DNA from: Streptomyces griseomycini
GTDB lineage: Bacteria; Actinomycetota; Actinomycetes; Streptomycetales; Streptomycetaceae
NCBI RefSeq assembly: GCF_014203535.1
Contig: NZ_JACHJI010000011.1
Location: 143,142-207,141, forward strand
Direction: 5' to 3'
DNA length: 64,000 nucleotides
The position numbers were made by a program, and so were the translations under genes. The first letter of the stretch is position 1. Each line of letters starts with the position of its first letter. The notes beneath the pieces are model-generated. The model searched no databases, was not told the DNA's origin, and was given only the letters and a program-made list of their open reading frames with translations. Positions 53,963 through 61,931 of the stretch are shown piece after piece.

Positions 53963-55192
53963 TCAGTCCTCCCCCACCAGGTCCAGGCCACGAGTCGTCT
54001 TCAACGCGATCTCGGGGACGGGCCACTTGTGGACGTGGCGGGCAGGCTGGGCCACGTCGCGCCACCAAGGGCGCGTCGGGAGGTCCCCGCCCGGCTCGAA
54101 GGGCTGTCCGGGGACGGGCAGGGCGATCGCCTGCCCCACGGCGTCGGCGGCGGCCTTCGTCCACTCCCCGGGCTCGTCCCAGGGGTGCAGGGCGAGGTTG
54201 AAGGTACCCCAGTGGATCGGCAGCATCACACCGCCCGGCTCGCCCTTCTGCAGGTCGAGGTGCGTCTGCACGCCCTGGGAGGGGTTCATGTGGATGTCCG
54301 GCCAGGCACCGGGCTCCGGTGTGCAGTCCGTGTGGTTCTCGGGCCAGAAGTCCGAGTACGCGCCGATCTGGATCATCGTGGCGTCGAACGGGCCGTGCTC
54401 GGCGCCGATCTCCTTGAAGCCCTCGAAGTAGCCGGTGTCACCGCTGTGGTAGATCCGGTGCTCCTCCCCGGCGACCACCCAGGAGGCCCACAGGGTGTGC
54501 TGGGTGTTGCGCAGGCCCCGGCCGCAGAAGTGGCGGGCCGGGGTGGCGGTCAGGGCGAGTCCGCCGATCCTCGTCGTCTCGTGCCAGTCCAGCTCGCGCA
54601 GCCGGCCGGCGGACACTCCCCAGTGCTCCAGGTGCGCTCCGACGCCCAGGGGGACGGCGAACAGGGTGTCGGTGCCGGCCAGCGCCCTGATGCTGGGCAG
54701 GTCCAGGTGGTCGTAGTGGTCGTGCGAGATGACGACGGCGTCGACCGGCCCGAGCGCGGCCAGGGGCAGCGGCGCGGGGTGCAGCCGCCTGGGTCCGGCG
54801 AAGGGGAACGGCGAGCAGCGCTCGCCCCACACCGGGTCGAACAGGATCCGCTGCCCGTCGATCTCCGCGAGCACGCTGGAGTGGCCCATCCAGGTCAGGC
54901 GCAGCCCGGTGGCGGGGGGCCGGGAGATGTCGGCGAGCGTGGTGGCGTGCACCGGCACGGTGCCCCTGGGGGCGCGCCGCGACCGGGAGTCCTTGTCGAG
55001 GAAGGCCTTCGCCAGGCCCCGCGTCGAGCCCGAGGGGCGCGTCCGGGCGGTGCCCCCCGGGTTCTGGAACACCCCGTCCTTGAAGTGCGGGGACCTGCGG
55101 ATGCGCGCCATGCGCTCACCACGGGGGTCCGCGCCGAAGGCCGCGGGCCGCAGCGCGCGGAACCCGGGGCTCTGGGAAGGGGAACCGGCCAC
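53963..55192 (-). CDS. Metallo-beta-lactamase-fold hydrolase, NAPE-PLD/UlaG-like
   Basis: A 409-residue metal-dependent hydrolase. The metal motif HDHYDHLD (VVISHDHYDHLDLPSIRALA) is complete, with further ligands in ATPARHFCGRGL, YHSGDTGYFEGF and LPIHWGTFNLALHPW. WMGHSSVLAEIDGQRILFDP at about residue 100 is typical of the N-acylphosphatidylethanolamine phospholipase D/L-ascorbate lactonase-like group. The N-terminal 80 residues include FKDGVFQNPGG, a family trait (F-N entry motif). No signal peptide. Substrate unknown; membrane lipid or envelope roles are suggested by NAPE-PLD similarity only. It is divergent from the TetR gene. Confidence 0.88.
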   Translation of the reverse strand: MAGSPSQSPGFRALRPAAFGADPRGERMARIRRSPHFKDGVFQNPGGTARTRPSGSTRGLAKAFLDKDSRSRRAPRGTVPVHATTLADISRPPATGLRLTWMGHSSVLAEIDGQRILFDPVWGERCSPFPFAGPRRLHPAPLPLAALGPVDAVVISHDHYDHLDLPSIRALAGTDTLFAVPLGVGAHLEHWGVSAGRLRELDWHETTRIGGLALTATPARHFCGRGLRNTQHTLWASWVVAGEEHRIYHSGDTGYFEGFKEIGAEHGPFDATMIQIGAYSDFWPENHTDCTPEPGAWPDIHMNPSQGVQTHLDLQKGEPGGVMLPIHWGTFNLALHPWDEPGEWTKAAADAVGQAIALPVPGQPFEPGGDLPTRPWWRDVAQPARHVHKWPVPEIALKTTRGLDLVGED

Positions 55193-55356
55193 GGCACCTC
55201 CAAGTGGAGTCGGTCAGGCATCCCATTATGTGCGTACGGTCCGACGGCGGGGTGCCGGACCGGGTGGTCCGGGCCCCGCGGAGACCCGCGGGACGACGTG
55301 CGGTCACGGTCCCCGGAAGTGGCCCCGCACCCGAACGCCCTTGAGGAGCGGGGGTG

Positions 55357-55387
55357 TTGGATGGCACAGGGGACGGCGGACTAGGGT
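55357..55387 (+). promoter_or_regulatory. Promoter giving a likely leaderless tetR transcript
   Basis: TTGGAT (55357-55362), a 19-base spacer, and TAGGGT (55382-55387), a good Streptomyces -10. The expected transcription start, 7-8 bases on, coincides with the GTG at 55395; no ribosome binding site is present. Confidence 0.5.
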
Positions 55388-55394
55388 GGACGAC

Positions 55395-56015
55395 GTGACC
55401 AGGGTGCGGTTGAGCGTGGCCGAGCGGCGCGAGGAGATGCTGCGGGCCGCCGTCGAGCAGATCGAGGCGCGGGGTGTGGCGGCCGTCAGGGTCTCCGACG
55501 TGGCCTCGGCGCTCGGCGTGAGCAACGCGCTGGTGCTCTACCACTTCTCGACGAAGGAGAAGCTGGTCGCCGCCGCCTTCGCCTACGCGGCCGAGGGCGA
55601 CCTCGCACACCTGCGCAAGCTGCTCCGCCGTCGCACGACGGCGGTGCACCGGCTGCGGTCGGCCGTGCGGTGGTACGCCCCCACGGGCCGGGCCGAGGGC
55701 TGGCGGCTGTGGATCGAGGGCTGGGCGGTGGCCCTGCGCGAGCCGGCGCTGCGGGAGGTCACCCGGGACCTGGACCGGCGGTGGAAGGCCGCGATCACCG
55801 AGGTCATCGCCCAGGGCGTGGCGGCGGGCGAGTTCCGGTGCCCGGACCCCGCCGCGTCGGCCCTGCGGCTGACCGCCCTGCTCGACGGGTTCGCGGTGCA
55901 GCTGACGTCCTACGACGGCGCGGTGTCGCGGGCGCGGGCGCGCGCGTGGGCGGACGAGGCGCTGGCCCGGGAACTGGGCCTGGACCGGAAGGCGCTGACG
56001 GCGCCGGCGCGCTGA
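55395..56015 (+). CDS. TetR-family transcriptional regulator
   Basis: A 206-residue TetR regulator of the BetI-like C-terminal class. The DNA-binding domain reads RREEMLRAAVEQIEARGVAA followed by VRVSDVASALGVSNALVLYH and FSTKEKLV (residues about 8-58). The ligand domain is helical, with YAPTGRAEGWRLWIEGWAVA. I prefer the GTG at 55395 because a strong -10 sits eight bases upstream (leaderless); a GTG three codons earlier overlaps that -10. It is divergent from the metallo-beta-lactamase-fold gene, which it may regulate. Confidence 0.9.
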   Translation: MTRVRLSVAERREEMLRAAVEQIEARGVAAVRVSDVASALGVSNALVLYHFSTKEKLVAAAFAYAAEGDLAHLRKLLRRRTTAVHRLRSAVRWYAPTGRAEGWRLWIEGWAVALREPALREVTRDLDRRWKAAITEVIAQGVAAGEFRCPDPAASALRLTALLDGFAVQLTSYDGAVSRARARAWADEALARELGLDRKALTAPAR

Positions 56016-56101
56016 ACCGGCGCCGGCGCGACCGGCGGGGCGCCGGGGGCGTGCCCGTGAGCCGCGCCCGCCGTCCGGTGACGCGGCTCACCGCACCGGT
56101 C

Positions 56102-56920
56102 TCACGCCACCGACGCGATCCGCACCTTGATGTCGTCCGGCGACAGGGCCCCCTTGGCCCTCACGTGGTCGCCCGACGACTCCCCGCGCAGGCGGCGCCC
56201 GATCCACGGCACCAGGTACTCCCGTGCCCAGTGGACGTCGTCCCGCCGGATCTCGAGCGTGCCGCGGGGCGGCAGGGGCGGCCAGGGCTGTTCCGGGTCG
56301 GCCGGGACCTCCAGGCCGAGGACCTGGCCCGCGCGGAGCGCCACGCGCGTGTGCCCCTCGGGCGACAGGTGCAGCCGGTCGGCGTCCCAGGCCCTGCGGT
56401 CCTGGACGCTCTTGAGGGACCACAGGTCGAGCACGGGGCAGCCGTACCGGTCGGCGATGGCCCGGACGTGCCCGTTGTAGGTGGCGATCTTGCCGCGCAG
56501 GTGCTTGAGCACGGGCACGCCACGGGTGTCGAACCCGGTCGTCACCATGACCGTGCCGGCGGCGGCCGTGAGCGCGGCGATCGCCCGTTCGAAGCGCTCG
56601 GCCACCTCGTCCGGGTCGGTGCCCGGACGGATGATGTCGTTGCCGCCCGCGCAGAAGGAGACCAGATCGGGGGCGAGTTCGACGGCCCGGGGAAGCTGGT
56701 CCGCCATGATCTGGTCCAGCAGTTTGCCGCGCACCGCGAGGTTCGTGTACCGGAAGTCGCCTTCGGGCCGGCGGTCCGCGAGAAGCACGGCGAACCGGTC
56801 GGCCCAGCCGACGAACGCCCCGTCGGGGCCGGGGTCACCGACGCCCTCGGTGAAGCTGTCCCCCACCGCCACGTACGACCCGATCACTGTTCTGCTGTCA
56901 TTCTTCGAATCGTCTGCCAC
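56102..56920 (-). CDS. SGNH/GDSL-family hydrolase
   Basis: A 272-residue SGNH esterase. Block I is YVAVGDSFTEGVGDPG with Ser22; the Gly block is NLAVRGK (RG in place of the more usual N-RG variant); block III is SFCAGGNDIIRPG (GGND); and the catalytic Asp/His pair is in DADRLHLSPEGH. There is no signal peptide, so it probably acts in the cytosol on acetyl or acyl esters. The GTG start is preceded by GAAGGTGA. The stop is about 87 bases from the tetR stop, convergent with it. Confidence 0.9.
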   Translation of the reverse strand: MADDSKNDSRTVIGSYVAVGDSFTEGVGDPGPDGAFVGWADRFAVLLADRRPEGDFRYTNLAVRGKLLDQIMADQLPRAVELAPDLVSFCAGGNDIIRPGTDPDEVAERFERAIAALTAAAGTVMVTTGFDTRGVPVLKHLRGKIATYNGHVRAIADRYGCPVLDLWSLKSVQDRRAWDADRLHLSPEGHTRVALRAGQVLGLEVPADPEQPWPPLPPRGTLEIRRDDVHWAREYLVPWIGRRLRGESSGDHVRAKGALSPDDIKVRIASVA

Positions 56921-57023
56921 AGCAGCACATGATTCACCTTCGAATGTGACCTACGCGACCGTAGGAAAGGGTTGACGGTCGGTGAGATAAGCCACTCTCA
57001 AAAAGTTGACCGACTCCGGAACA

Positions 57024-57065
57024 CGCCGAAGGCCGGACCCGGGGATCGGGGTCCGGCCTTCGGCG
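57024..57065 (-). terminator. Strong hairpin after the LysM-M23 gene
   Basis: A perfect 17-bp stem, CGCCGAAGGCCGGACCC (57024-57040) and its complement (57049-57065), with an 8-base loop. It lies 29 bases past the stop of the minus-strand peptidase gene. Confidence 0.85.
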
Positions 57066-57093
57066 GCGTGTCAGGCAGGTCGTCCCGCCGGGG

Positions 57094-58032
57094 TCAGAGG
57101 GAGACGCCCTTCGAGCGGAGGTACGAGACCGGGTCCACGTCCGAGCCGTAGTTCGGCGAGGTGCGGATCTCGAAGTGCAGGTGCGGACCGGTCGAGTTGC
57201 CGGTCGAGCCGGAGAGGCCCACCTGCTGTCCGGCGCTCACGGTCTGGCCGGCCGAGACGGACAGCGAGGACAGGTGGGCGTACTGGGCGTAGTAGCCGTC
57301 GTCGAGCTTGATGACGACCTGGTTGCCGTACGCACCGGCCCAGCCCGCGGAGACGACCGTGCCGGCGCCGACGGCCTTCAGGGAGGTGCCGGTCGGGACG
57401 CTGAAGTCGACACCGGTGTGGTAGCCGCTGGACCACATGCTGCCGGCCACCTTGTAGCCGGTGCCGACGCCGCCGCCGGGCACCGGGGAGCTGTAACCGG
57501 AGGCGCTCGCGGCCTGGCCGGCGGGCGCGGCGTCCCCGGCGGCGGACTCCGTGGACTGCGCGGGCTCGGGGGACTCCTCCGGCGACGAGGACTTCGACGC
57601 GCCGGAGGGCGCGGCAGCGGACGCCTTCGGCGAGGAGGACTTCTCCGGCGCACCGGTGGCGGCCTCGCCGTCGACCGAGAGCTTCAGACCCGGGTGGATG
57701 AGCGAGGGGTCCTCGCCGATGGTCTCGCGGTTGTCCGCGTAGAGCTTCTTCCAGCCGCCGTCGACGTCCTCGCTCTCGGCGATCTTCGCGAGGTAGTCGC
57801 CGGCCTTCACGGTGTAGGTGCGGGCGTCGCCGCCCTTTTCCGCGGCGGCCTTCTGGCCGGTGGCGGAAAGGGACTGAACGGCCTTCTCGGGGGCCGTCTG
57901 CGGCGTCGCGGCGTGAGCGCCGGCGGCACCGAGGAGCGGCAGGGCGAGCGCGGCGCCACCGGTTCCGGCCGCGGCGATGGAGCGGGTGAAACGCTGGGTC
58001 TTGGGACGGCGGTGCTTACCCTTCGCGGGCAT
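57094..58032 (-). CDS. Secreted LysM - M23 peptidase (cell-wall hydrolase)
   Basis: A 312-residue secreted protein. A basic N-terminus with a signal sequence (FTRSIAAAGTGGAALALPLL, cleavage near AHA/ATP, about residue 41) is followed by a LysM peptidoglycan-binding domain (about 71-122, RTYTVKAGDYLAKIAESEDV), a Ser/Pro/Ala linker, and an M23 endopeptidase domain (about 185-312). Zinc ligands lie in SGYHTGVDFS and STGPHLHFEIR, with YAQYAHLSSL between. M23 enzymes cut peptide cross-bridges in the wall. The ATG has GAGAGGAA upstream. The leader carries a c-di-AMP riboswitch, linking its expression to the second messenger that also controls wall-hydrolase (rpfA-type) genes in Streptomyces. Confidence 0.95.
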   Translation of the reverse strand: MPAKGKHRRPKTQRFTRSIAAAGTGGAALALPLLGAAGAHAATPQTAPEKAVQSLSATGQKAAAEKGGDARTYTVKAGDYLAKIAESEDVDGGWKKLYADNRETIGEDPSLIHPGLKLSVDGEAATGAPEKSSSPKASAAAPSGASKSSSPEESPEPAQSTESAAGDAAPAGQAASASGYSSPVPGGGVGTGYKVAGSMWSSGYHTGVDFSVPTGTSLKAVGAGTVVSAGWAGAYGNQVVIKLDDGYYAQYAHLSSLSVSAGQTVSAGQQVGLSGSTGNSTGPHLHFEIRTSPNYGSDVDPVSYLRSKGVSL

Positions 58033-58049
58033 GGCGAATTCCTCTCCGG

Positions 58050-58221
58050 CGCCTACGAGGTGAGCTGTCGGGTTCGGGCTGGAGATGCCCGGCCGCGCTG
58101 CGACGCGACTTAACCCCAAGCCGTTCCGGAGACCGGAACAGGCAGTCGTACCTGTGGGTCCCCCGCTCCTGCCGTACACGGGTCAGTGTGTGCGGGCTCC
58201 GAACGGCGGCAGGATTAGGCG
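58050..58221 (-). ncRNA. c-di-AMP riboswitch (ydaO-yuaA type)
   Basis: On the minus strand, CGCCTAATCCTGCCG opens the aptamer and CTCGTAGGCG closes it (GCCTA pairs with TAGGC as P1). Between them are family-conserved blocks: GGCAGGAGCGGGGGACCCA, GGGGTTAAGTCGC, and GGGCATCTCCAGCCCGAACC then CGACAGCTCACC. These are the classic ydaO-yuaA consensus elements. The element ends 17 bases before the peptidase ATG and spans most of the leader. In characterised members, high c-di-AMP turns expression off. Confidence 0.93.
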
Positions 58222-58240
58222 TCCGTCCGGATCGGTGGCG

Positions 58241-58270
58241 AACGTAAGCGACCACGGTGCAAAGGGACAA
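58241..58270 (-). promoter_or_regulatory. Promoter of the riboswitch-LysM-M23 transcript
   Basis: Minus strand: TTGTCC (58270-58265), an 18-base spacer, TACGTT (58246-58241). Transcription would begin about 10-15 bases before the riboswitch. Confidence 0.55.
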
Positions 58271-58890
58271 GCACGAGGTTCTCCACGAACCCCTTTTCCC
58301 GTGATCCACGGGCACGGAGGGCGTCACCGAGCGTCAACCGGGATTCCGCTTCCCCTCCGAATTCCCTTGTCGTCCGCCTGAATTACGTGGACATGGCAAT
58401 AACACATCGTCACCGGTATGACGATGCTCACGCACCTCCTCCCCATCTCCCCCTTTTCCGGGGCACGTTATGCCGAATGCACCCAATCGGACAGAACACC
58501 TGAATCGGTCGATCACGGGCATCCGCTGCCGCTGCCCGGGAAGACCGGACCCGCCGTCGCTCCACGGCCCGGCGACGACCGGAGTGACACAGGTCTCGCC
58601 CGCGCCCGCCCGGCGCCGCGCCGCTCGCGCGTGCGCACGGGGACAGGCGCGTGCGCACGGGGACGGGGCGGGGGCCGCCTTCGACGGGGCGCTCCCCGCT
58701 CCCGTCCGGTGGGGACTCGAACGGACTCGAGGAGACGGACACGGACACGCACGGACACCGCCCCGTCGGGGACCGCCGGGTCCACCGGCCGCGCCGGTGG
58801 ACAACTCATTGCCCCGGGCAGCCGTGTCGTATCGTCAAGTGATGTCCGCCGACGAGCCTCGCCGGCGGCACCGAGTGGGAGGAGCCCCCG
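58271..58890. other. Long intergenic region between the peptidase promoter and the phosphatase
   Basis: No gene is supported in these 620 bases. Two structures stand out: a perfect 8-bp dyad CATCGTCA-N6-TGACGATG (58405-58426), which looks like an operator, and a 20-bp tandem duplication at 58627-58666. Part of the left side (58371-58460) is AT-rich for this genome (CAATAACACATCG, CATCTCCCCCTTTTCC), as in regulatory DNA. Confidence 0.6.
58627..58666. repeat. Two-copy 20-bp tandem repeat
   Basis: GCGCGTGCGCACGGGGACAG is followed directly by GCGCGTGCGCACGGGGACGG (one difference). Each contains the palindrome GTGCGCAC. It lies 225 bases upstream of the tyrosine phosphatase gene. Confidence 0.85.
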
Positions 58891-59688
58891 TTGACGCAGC
58901 AAATCCCGTCGACCGAACCCGAGCTGACCGGCGTGCGCAACTTCCGTGACGTGGGCGGACTGCCGACCGTGGACGGTCGCCGGGTGCGGCACGGGATGCT
59001 GTTCCGCAGCGGTCACCTCGCCCACGCGACCGAGGAGGACGTCGTTTTCCTGTCCTCCCTGGGGCTGCACACGATCTTCGACTTCCGCAACGCGGCCGAC
59101 CAGAAGCTGGAGGGACCGGACGTCGAGCTGCCGGGCGTGCGCAATGTGAACCTGCCGCTGAGCGACCCGGCCGACGGCGCGGAGTTCTGGAAGATGGTGC
59201 GCGACGGCGACCTGGACCAGCTGCGCTCGATCCTCGCGGACGGCAAGGGCGCGGACCGGATGATCGCCTCGTACCGCATGATCGTCAAGGAGCGCACCGC
59301 CGAGCACTCCCGGGTGCTGCGCTCGCTCGCCGAGGACAGCGTCCCCGCGCTGATGCACTGCGCGGCGGGCAAGGACCGGGCGGGCCTGTCGGTGGCGGTG
59401 ACGCTGCTCGCACTGGGCGTCGAGCGTGACGCGATCTTCGACGACTACCTGAAGTCCAACGCCAGGCACCGCCGCTACAAGGTGCACCGCAGCAGCAGCT
59501 CCGCCTCGGCCTACTCCCCCGAGGTCATGGAGCTGCTCAGCCCGCTGTTCGACGCGCGCGCGGAGTACCTGTCGGCCGCCTTCGAGACCGTCGAGGAGAC
59601 CTGGGGCGGCGTGGACCCCTACCTGGAGAAGGCGCTCGGGCTCACCCCCGAAACCCGGGAGCGGCTGCGCGAGCGCCTCCTCGACTGA
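58891..59688 (+). CDS. Protein tyrosine/serine phosphatase
   Basis: A 265-residue phosphatase of the Y_phosphatase3/LipA-like family. The P-loop is LMHCAAGKDRAGLSVAVTLL (HCxxGKDR, catalytic Cys about residue 154). The N-terminal signature is NFRDVGGLPTVDGRRVRHGM followed by LFRSGHL, and VYDFRN-like FDFRNAAD supplies the general acid region. Such enzymes dephosphorylate protein tyrosine or phosphoinositide-like lipids; LipA in Listeria is an example. The start is a TTG preceded by GGGAGGAG, a strong site that settles the choice. Cytosolic. No kinase gene is adjacent. Confidence 0.9.
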   Translation: MTQQIPSTEPELTGVRNFRDVGGLPTVDGRRVRHGMLFRSGHLAHATEEDVVFLSSLGLHTIFDFRNAADQKLEGPDVELPGVRNVNLPLSDPADGAEFWKMVRDGDLDQLRSILADGKGADRMIASYRMIVKERTAEHSRVLRSLAEDSVPALMHCAAGKDRAGLSVAVTLLALGVERDAIFDDYLKSNARHRRYKVHRSSSSASAYSPEVMELLSPLFDARAEYLSAAFETVEETWGGVDPYLEKALGLTPETRERLRERLLD

Positions 59689-59698
59689 GGGCCGGGAC

Positions 59699-59827
59699 CT
59701 ACTTCTTCGGAGCCACCTCGAAGAGGAAGTAGATGAAGGCCGCGAAGACGTGGCCCACCACCACGTAGATGAAGAGCCTCACCCACAGGGCGCGGGGGAA
59801 CTTCTCCTCCATGTCTTTGCCGGTCAT
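59699..59827 (-). CDS. Small single-pass membrane protein, DUF6126 family
   Basis: A 42-residue protein: a charged N-terminus MTGKDMEEKFPRALWVR, one hydrophobic helix LFIYVVVGHVFAAFIYFLFE, and a short basic end APKK. It matches the tiny family I know as DUF6126, which regularly follows XRE-cupin regulators in Streptomyces. Its ATG overlaps the stop of the regulator by four bases (ATGA), so the pair is coupled. Function unknown; a membrane partner or target of the regulator is likely. Confidence 0.82.
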   Translation of the reverse strand: MTGKDMEEKFPRALWVRLFIYVVVGHVFAAFIYFLFEVAPKK

Positions 59828-60447
59828 GGTGTCTCTCCGTGGGTCGGGCCCAGGCACAGCGCGGCCGTGGGACTCTGCAGCAGGGTGTGGACGAACAGGA
59901 GCTCGACCCCGTCGGGGTCCGCGGCGGCGATGCGGTGCGGGGTCAGCGAGTCGAAGTGCGCGCTGTCGCCCGGACCGAGCCGGTGCAGGGTCTCCCCGAG
60001 GCGCAGCCGCAGCCGTCCCCTGAGGACGTACAGCCACTCCTCGCCGGGGTGGACGCGCACGATGTCGCCCTGGGCGCCGTGCGGCACACGGACCCGCAGG
60101 GCCTGCATGCCGCGCCCGGGGGCACCGGCCGGCCAGTACGTCCAGCCGCCCGCGGCGGTGGGCTCCATGTCGGCGGCGCGCACCACGGCGTCCCGGTCGG
60201 CGGCCCCCTCACCGAGCAGTTCGGAGACCGTCGTACCGTAGGTGCGGGCGAGGGAGAGCAGCATCGGGAGCGAGGGCTGGCGTTGCCCGGTCTCCAGCCG
60301 GGAGAGGTGGGCGGGCGACAGGCCCGCGTCTCGGGCGGCGGCCTCCAGCGTGAGGGAGGCCCGCCGCCGCAGGGCGCGCAGTTGCGGCGCGACCACGGGG
60401 AGCGCGCCGGCCGGCTCGGCCGACGGCTCCGTCTCGGAGGGGCTCAT
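59824..60447 (-). CDS. XRE-family regulator with cupin domain
   Basis: A 207-residue regulator. An XRE helix-turn-helix (about residues 20-80: RASLTLEAAARDAGLSPAHL then SRLETGQRQPSLPMLLSLAR) is joined to a C-terminal cupin (about 120-195; HPGEEWLYVLRGRLRLRLGE and LGPGDSAHFDSLTPHRIAA, with cupin metal-type His/Glu residues). The start at ATG of MSPSETEPS has a GGGGGC element nearby and fits family length. Just upstream are two copies of a palindrome, TTGCCTCCGAGGCAA and a near copy, 20 bp apart, so strong autorepression is expected. It forms an operon with the 42-residue membrane protein. Confidence 0.9.
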   Translation of the reverse strand: MSPSETEPSAEPAGALPVVAPQLRALRRRASLTLEAAARDAGLSPAHLSRLETGQRQPSLPMLLSLARTYGTTVSELLGEGAADRDAVVRAADMEPTAAGGWTYWPAGAPGRGMQALRVRVPHGAQGDIVRVHPGEEWLYVLRGRLRLRLGETLHRLGPGDSAHFDSLTPHRIAAADPDGVELLFVHTLLQSPTAALCLGPTHGETP

Positions 60448-60467
60448 GCCCCCATTCAGCCGGAGAT

Positions 60468-60502
60468 TTACCTCGGAGGCAATTTTCTTGCCTCCGAGGC
60501 AA
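60468..60502 (-). promoter_or_regulatory. Tandem palindromic operators of the XRE-cupin gene
   Basis: TTACCTCGGAGGCAA (60468-60482) and TTGCCTCCGAGGCAA (60488-60502) are each a 15-bp palindrome (the first with one mismatch), centred 20 bp apart, two helical turns. The two together also form a 12-bp inverted repeat with a 5-base loop. They lie 21-55 bases before the regulator ATG. Confidence 0.8.
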
Positions 60503-60515
60503 ACCGCGGGAGCGT

Positions 60516-61931
60516 TCAGCGGTGGGCGACCGCCTGCTTCACCAGCGTCCTGCCGAAGTCCCACACCAGGCCGCCGTCGTGCGCGTCGTCCATCACCGCG
60601 GTGAAGGCGCCCACGAACCGGTCCACCTCCCGCTCACCGATGATCAGCGGCGGGATCAGCTTGATCACCTCCATGTGGTCGCCGGAGACCTGGGTGAGGA
60701 TCCGGTGCCGTTGCAGCAGCGGTACGACCACCATCTGCGCGAAGAGCCCCTTGCGGGCGGCCTGGAGCACGGCCCAGCGACCGCGCAGCTTCAGCGACCG
60801 GGGGCGGCCGAACTCGATGCCGATCATCAGGCCCCGGCCCCGGACGTCGGCGAGCAGCTCGTACTTCCCGGTCAGGGCGGCCAGCCGGGTCCGCAGCAGC
60901 TCTCCGGTGGCCCGGACGTTCGCGACGATCTGCTCGTCCTCCATGACCGACAGCACCGCGAGGCCGGCCGCCATCGCCTGGGCGTTGGCCCCGAAGCTGG
61001 CCGAGTGGACCAGCACCCGGTCCATCGACGAGTAGACCTTCCGGAAGATCCAGTCCTTGCCGAGCGTGGCGCCCACCGGCACGTAGCCGCCGGAGAGCGC
61101 CTTGGCCACGCACACCAGGTCCGGTTCGACCCCCTCCTCGTGCTGGTAGGCGTAGAAGTCGCCGGTCCGCCCCAGGCCGGTCTGCACCTCGTCGGCGATC
61201 AGCAGCGCCTTGTGCCGGTGCAGCAGCTCCTGCGCGGCGCGCAGGTAGCCGGGCGGGGCCTCGTGCACGCCCTTGCCCTGGATCGGCTCGACGATCAGTG
61301 CGGCGACGTCCCCCTTGCGCAGCTCCCGCTCCAGCGCGTCGAGGTCTCCGAGCGGCACGGCCGTGTCGGGCAGCAGCGGGGCGAACCCGTCCCGGAAGCC
61401 GGACTCGCCGTTGACGGACAGGGAGCCGGTGGTCAGACCGTGGAAGGCGTGCTCGCAGTACAGCACGCGCGGCCTGCCGGTCACGTACCGGGCGAACTTC
61501 AGCGCGCCCTCGACCGCCTCCGTGCCGCTGTTGCCGAAGAAGACCCGGTCCAGGTGGGGGCTGTGCGCGAGCAGCTTCTCGGCCAGCAGCCCGGGCAGCG
61601 GCTGGCAGTCGAAGCGGGTGAGGTCGGCGAGGGAGGCGTCCAGGACGTCGTGCAGCGCCTTGCGGACCACGGGGTGGTGCCGGCCCAGGCCCATCACCCC
61701 GAACCCGGCGAGCATGTCCAGGTAGTCGTTGCCGTCCGCGTCCCAGAAGTGGGCGCCCTCGGCGCGCTCGTAGACCTTGTCGAAGCCGAGGGTGTGCAGC
61801 ATGCGCGGGAGCTGGTGGTTGAGGTACCGGGTGTGCAGCTCGTAGCGCTCGGCTCCGCGCTCGGCCAGCAGCGCGCCGAGGTCGAACCCCCCCGTCCGTG
61901 ACGACTCCGACGCGGACTCCGCAGTGGTCAT
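60516..61931 (-). CDS. Class III aminotransferase linked to the hopanoid operon (HpnO-like)
   Basis: A 471-residue PLP aminotransferase of the ornithine/acetylornithine type. Seen are GALKFARYVTGRPRVLYCEH (substrate region), IVEPIQGKGVHEAPPGY, LIADEVQTGLGRTGDFYAYQ, and the PLP lysine in VCVAKALSGGYVPVGATLGK. The last 100 residues (MIGIEFGRPRSLKLRGRWAV) are distinctive for the group next to hopanoid genes in Streptomyces; HpnO makes aminobacteriohopanetriol from a hopanoid aldehyde. Its ATG overlaps the dxs stop by four bases (ATGA), supporting a common operon. Exact substrate is inferred from context. Confidence 0.85.
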   Translation of the reverse strand: MTTAESASESSRTGGFDLGALLAERGAERYELHTRYLNHQLPRMLHTLGFDKVYERAEGAHFWDADGNDYLDMLAGFGVMGLGRHHPVVRKALHDVLDASLADLTRFDCQPLPGLLAEKLLAHSPHLDRVFFGNSGTEAVEGALKFARYVTGRPRVLYCEHAFHGLTTGSLSVNGESGFRDGFAPLLPDTAVPLGDLDALERELRKGDVAALIVEPIQGKGVHEAPPGYLRAAQELLHRHKALLIADEVQTGLGRTGDFYAYQHEEGVEPDLVCVAKALSGGYVPVGATLGKDWIFRKVYSSMDRVLVHSASFGANAQAMAAGLAVLSVMEDEQIVANVRATGELLRTRLAALTGKYELLADVRGRGLMIGIEFGRPRSLKLRGRWAVLQAARKGLFAQMVVVPLLQRHRILTQVSGDHMEVIKLIPPLIIGEREVDRFVGAFTAVMDDAHDGGLVWDFGRTLVKQAVAHR

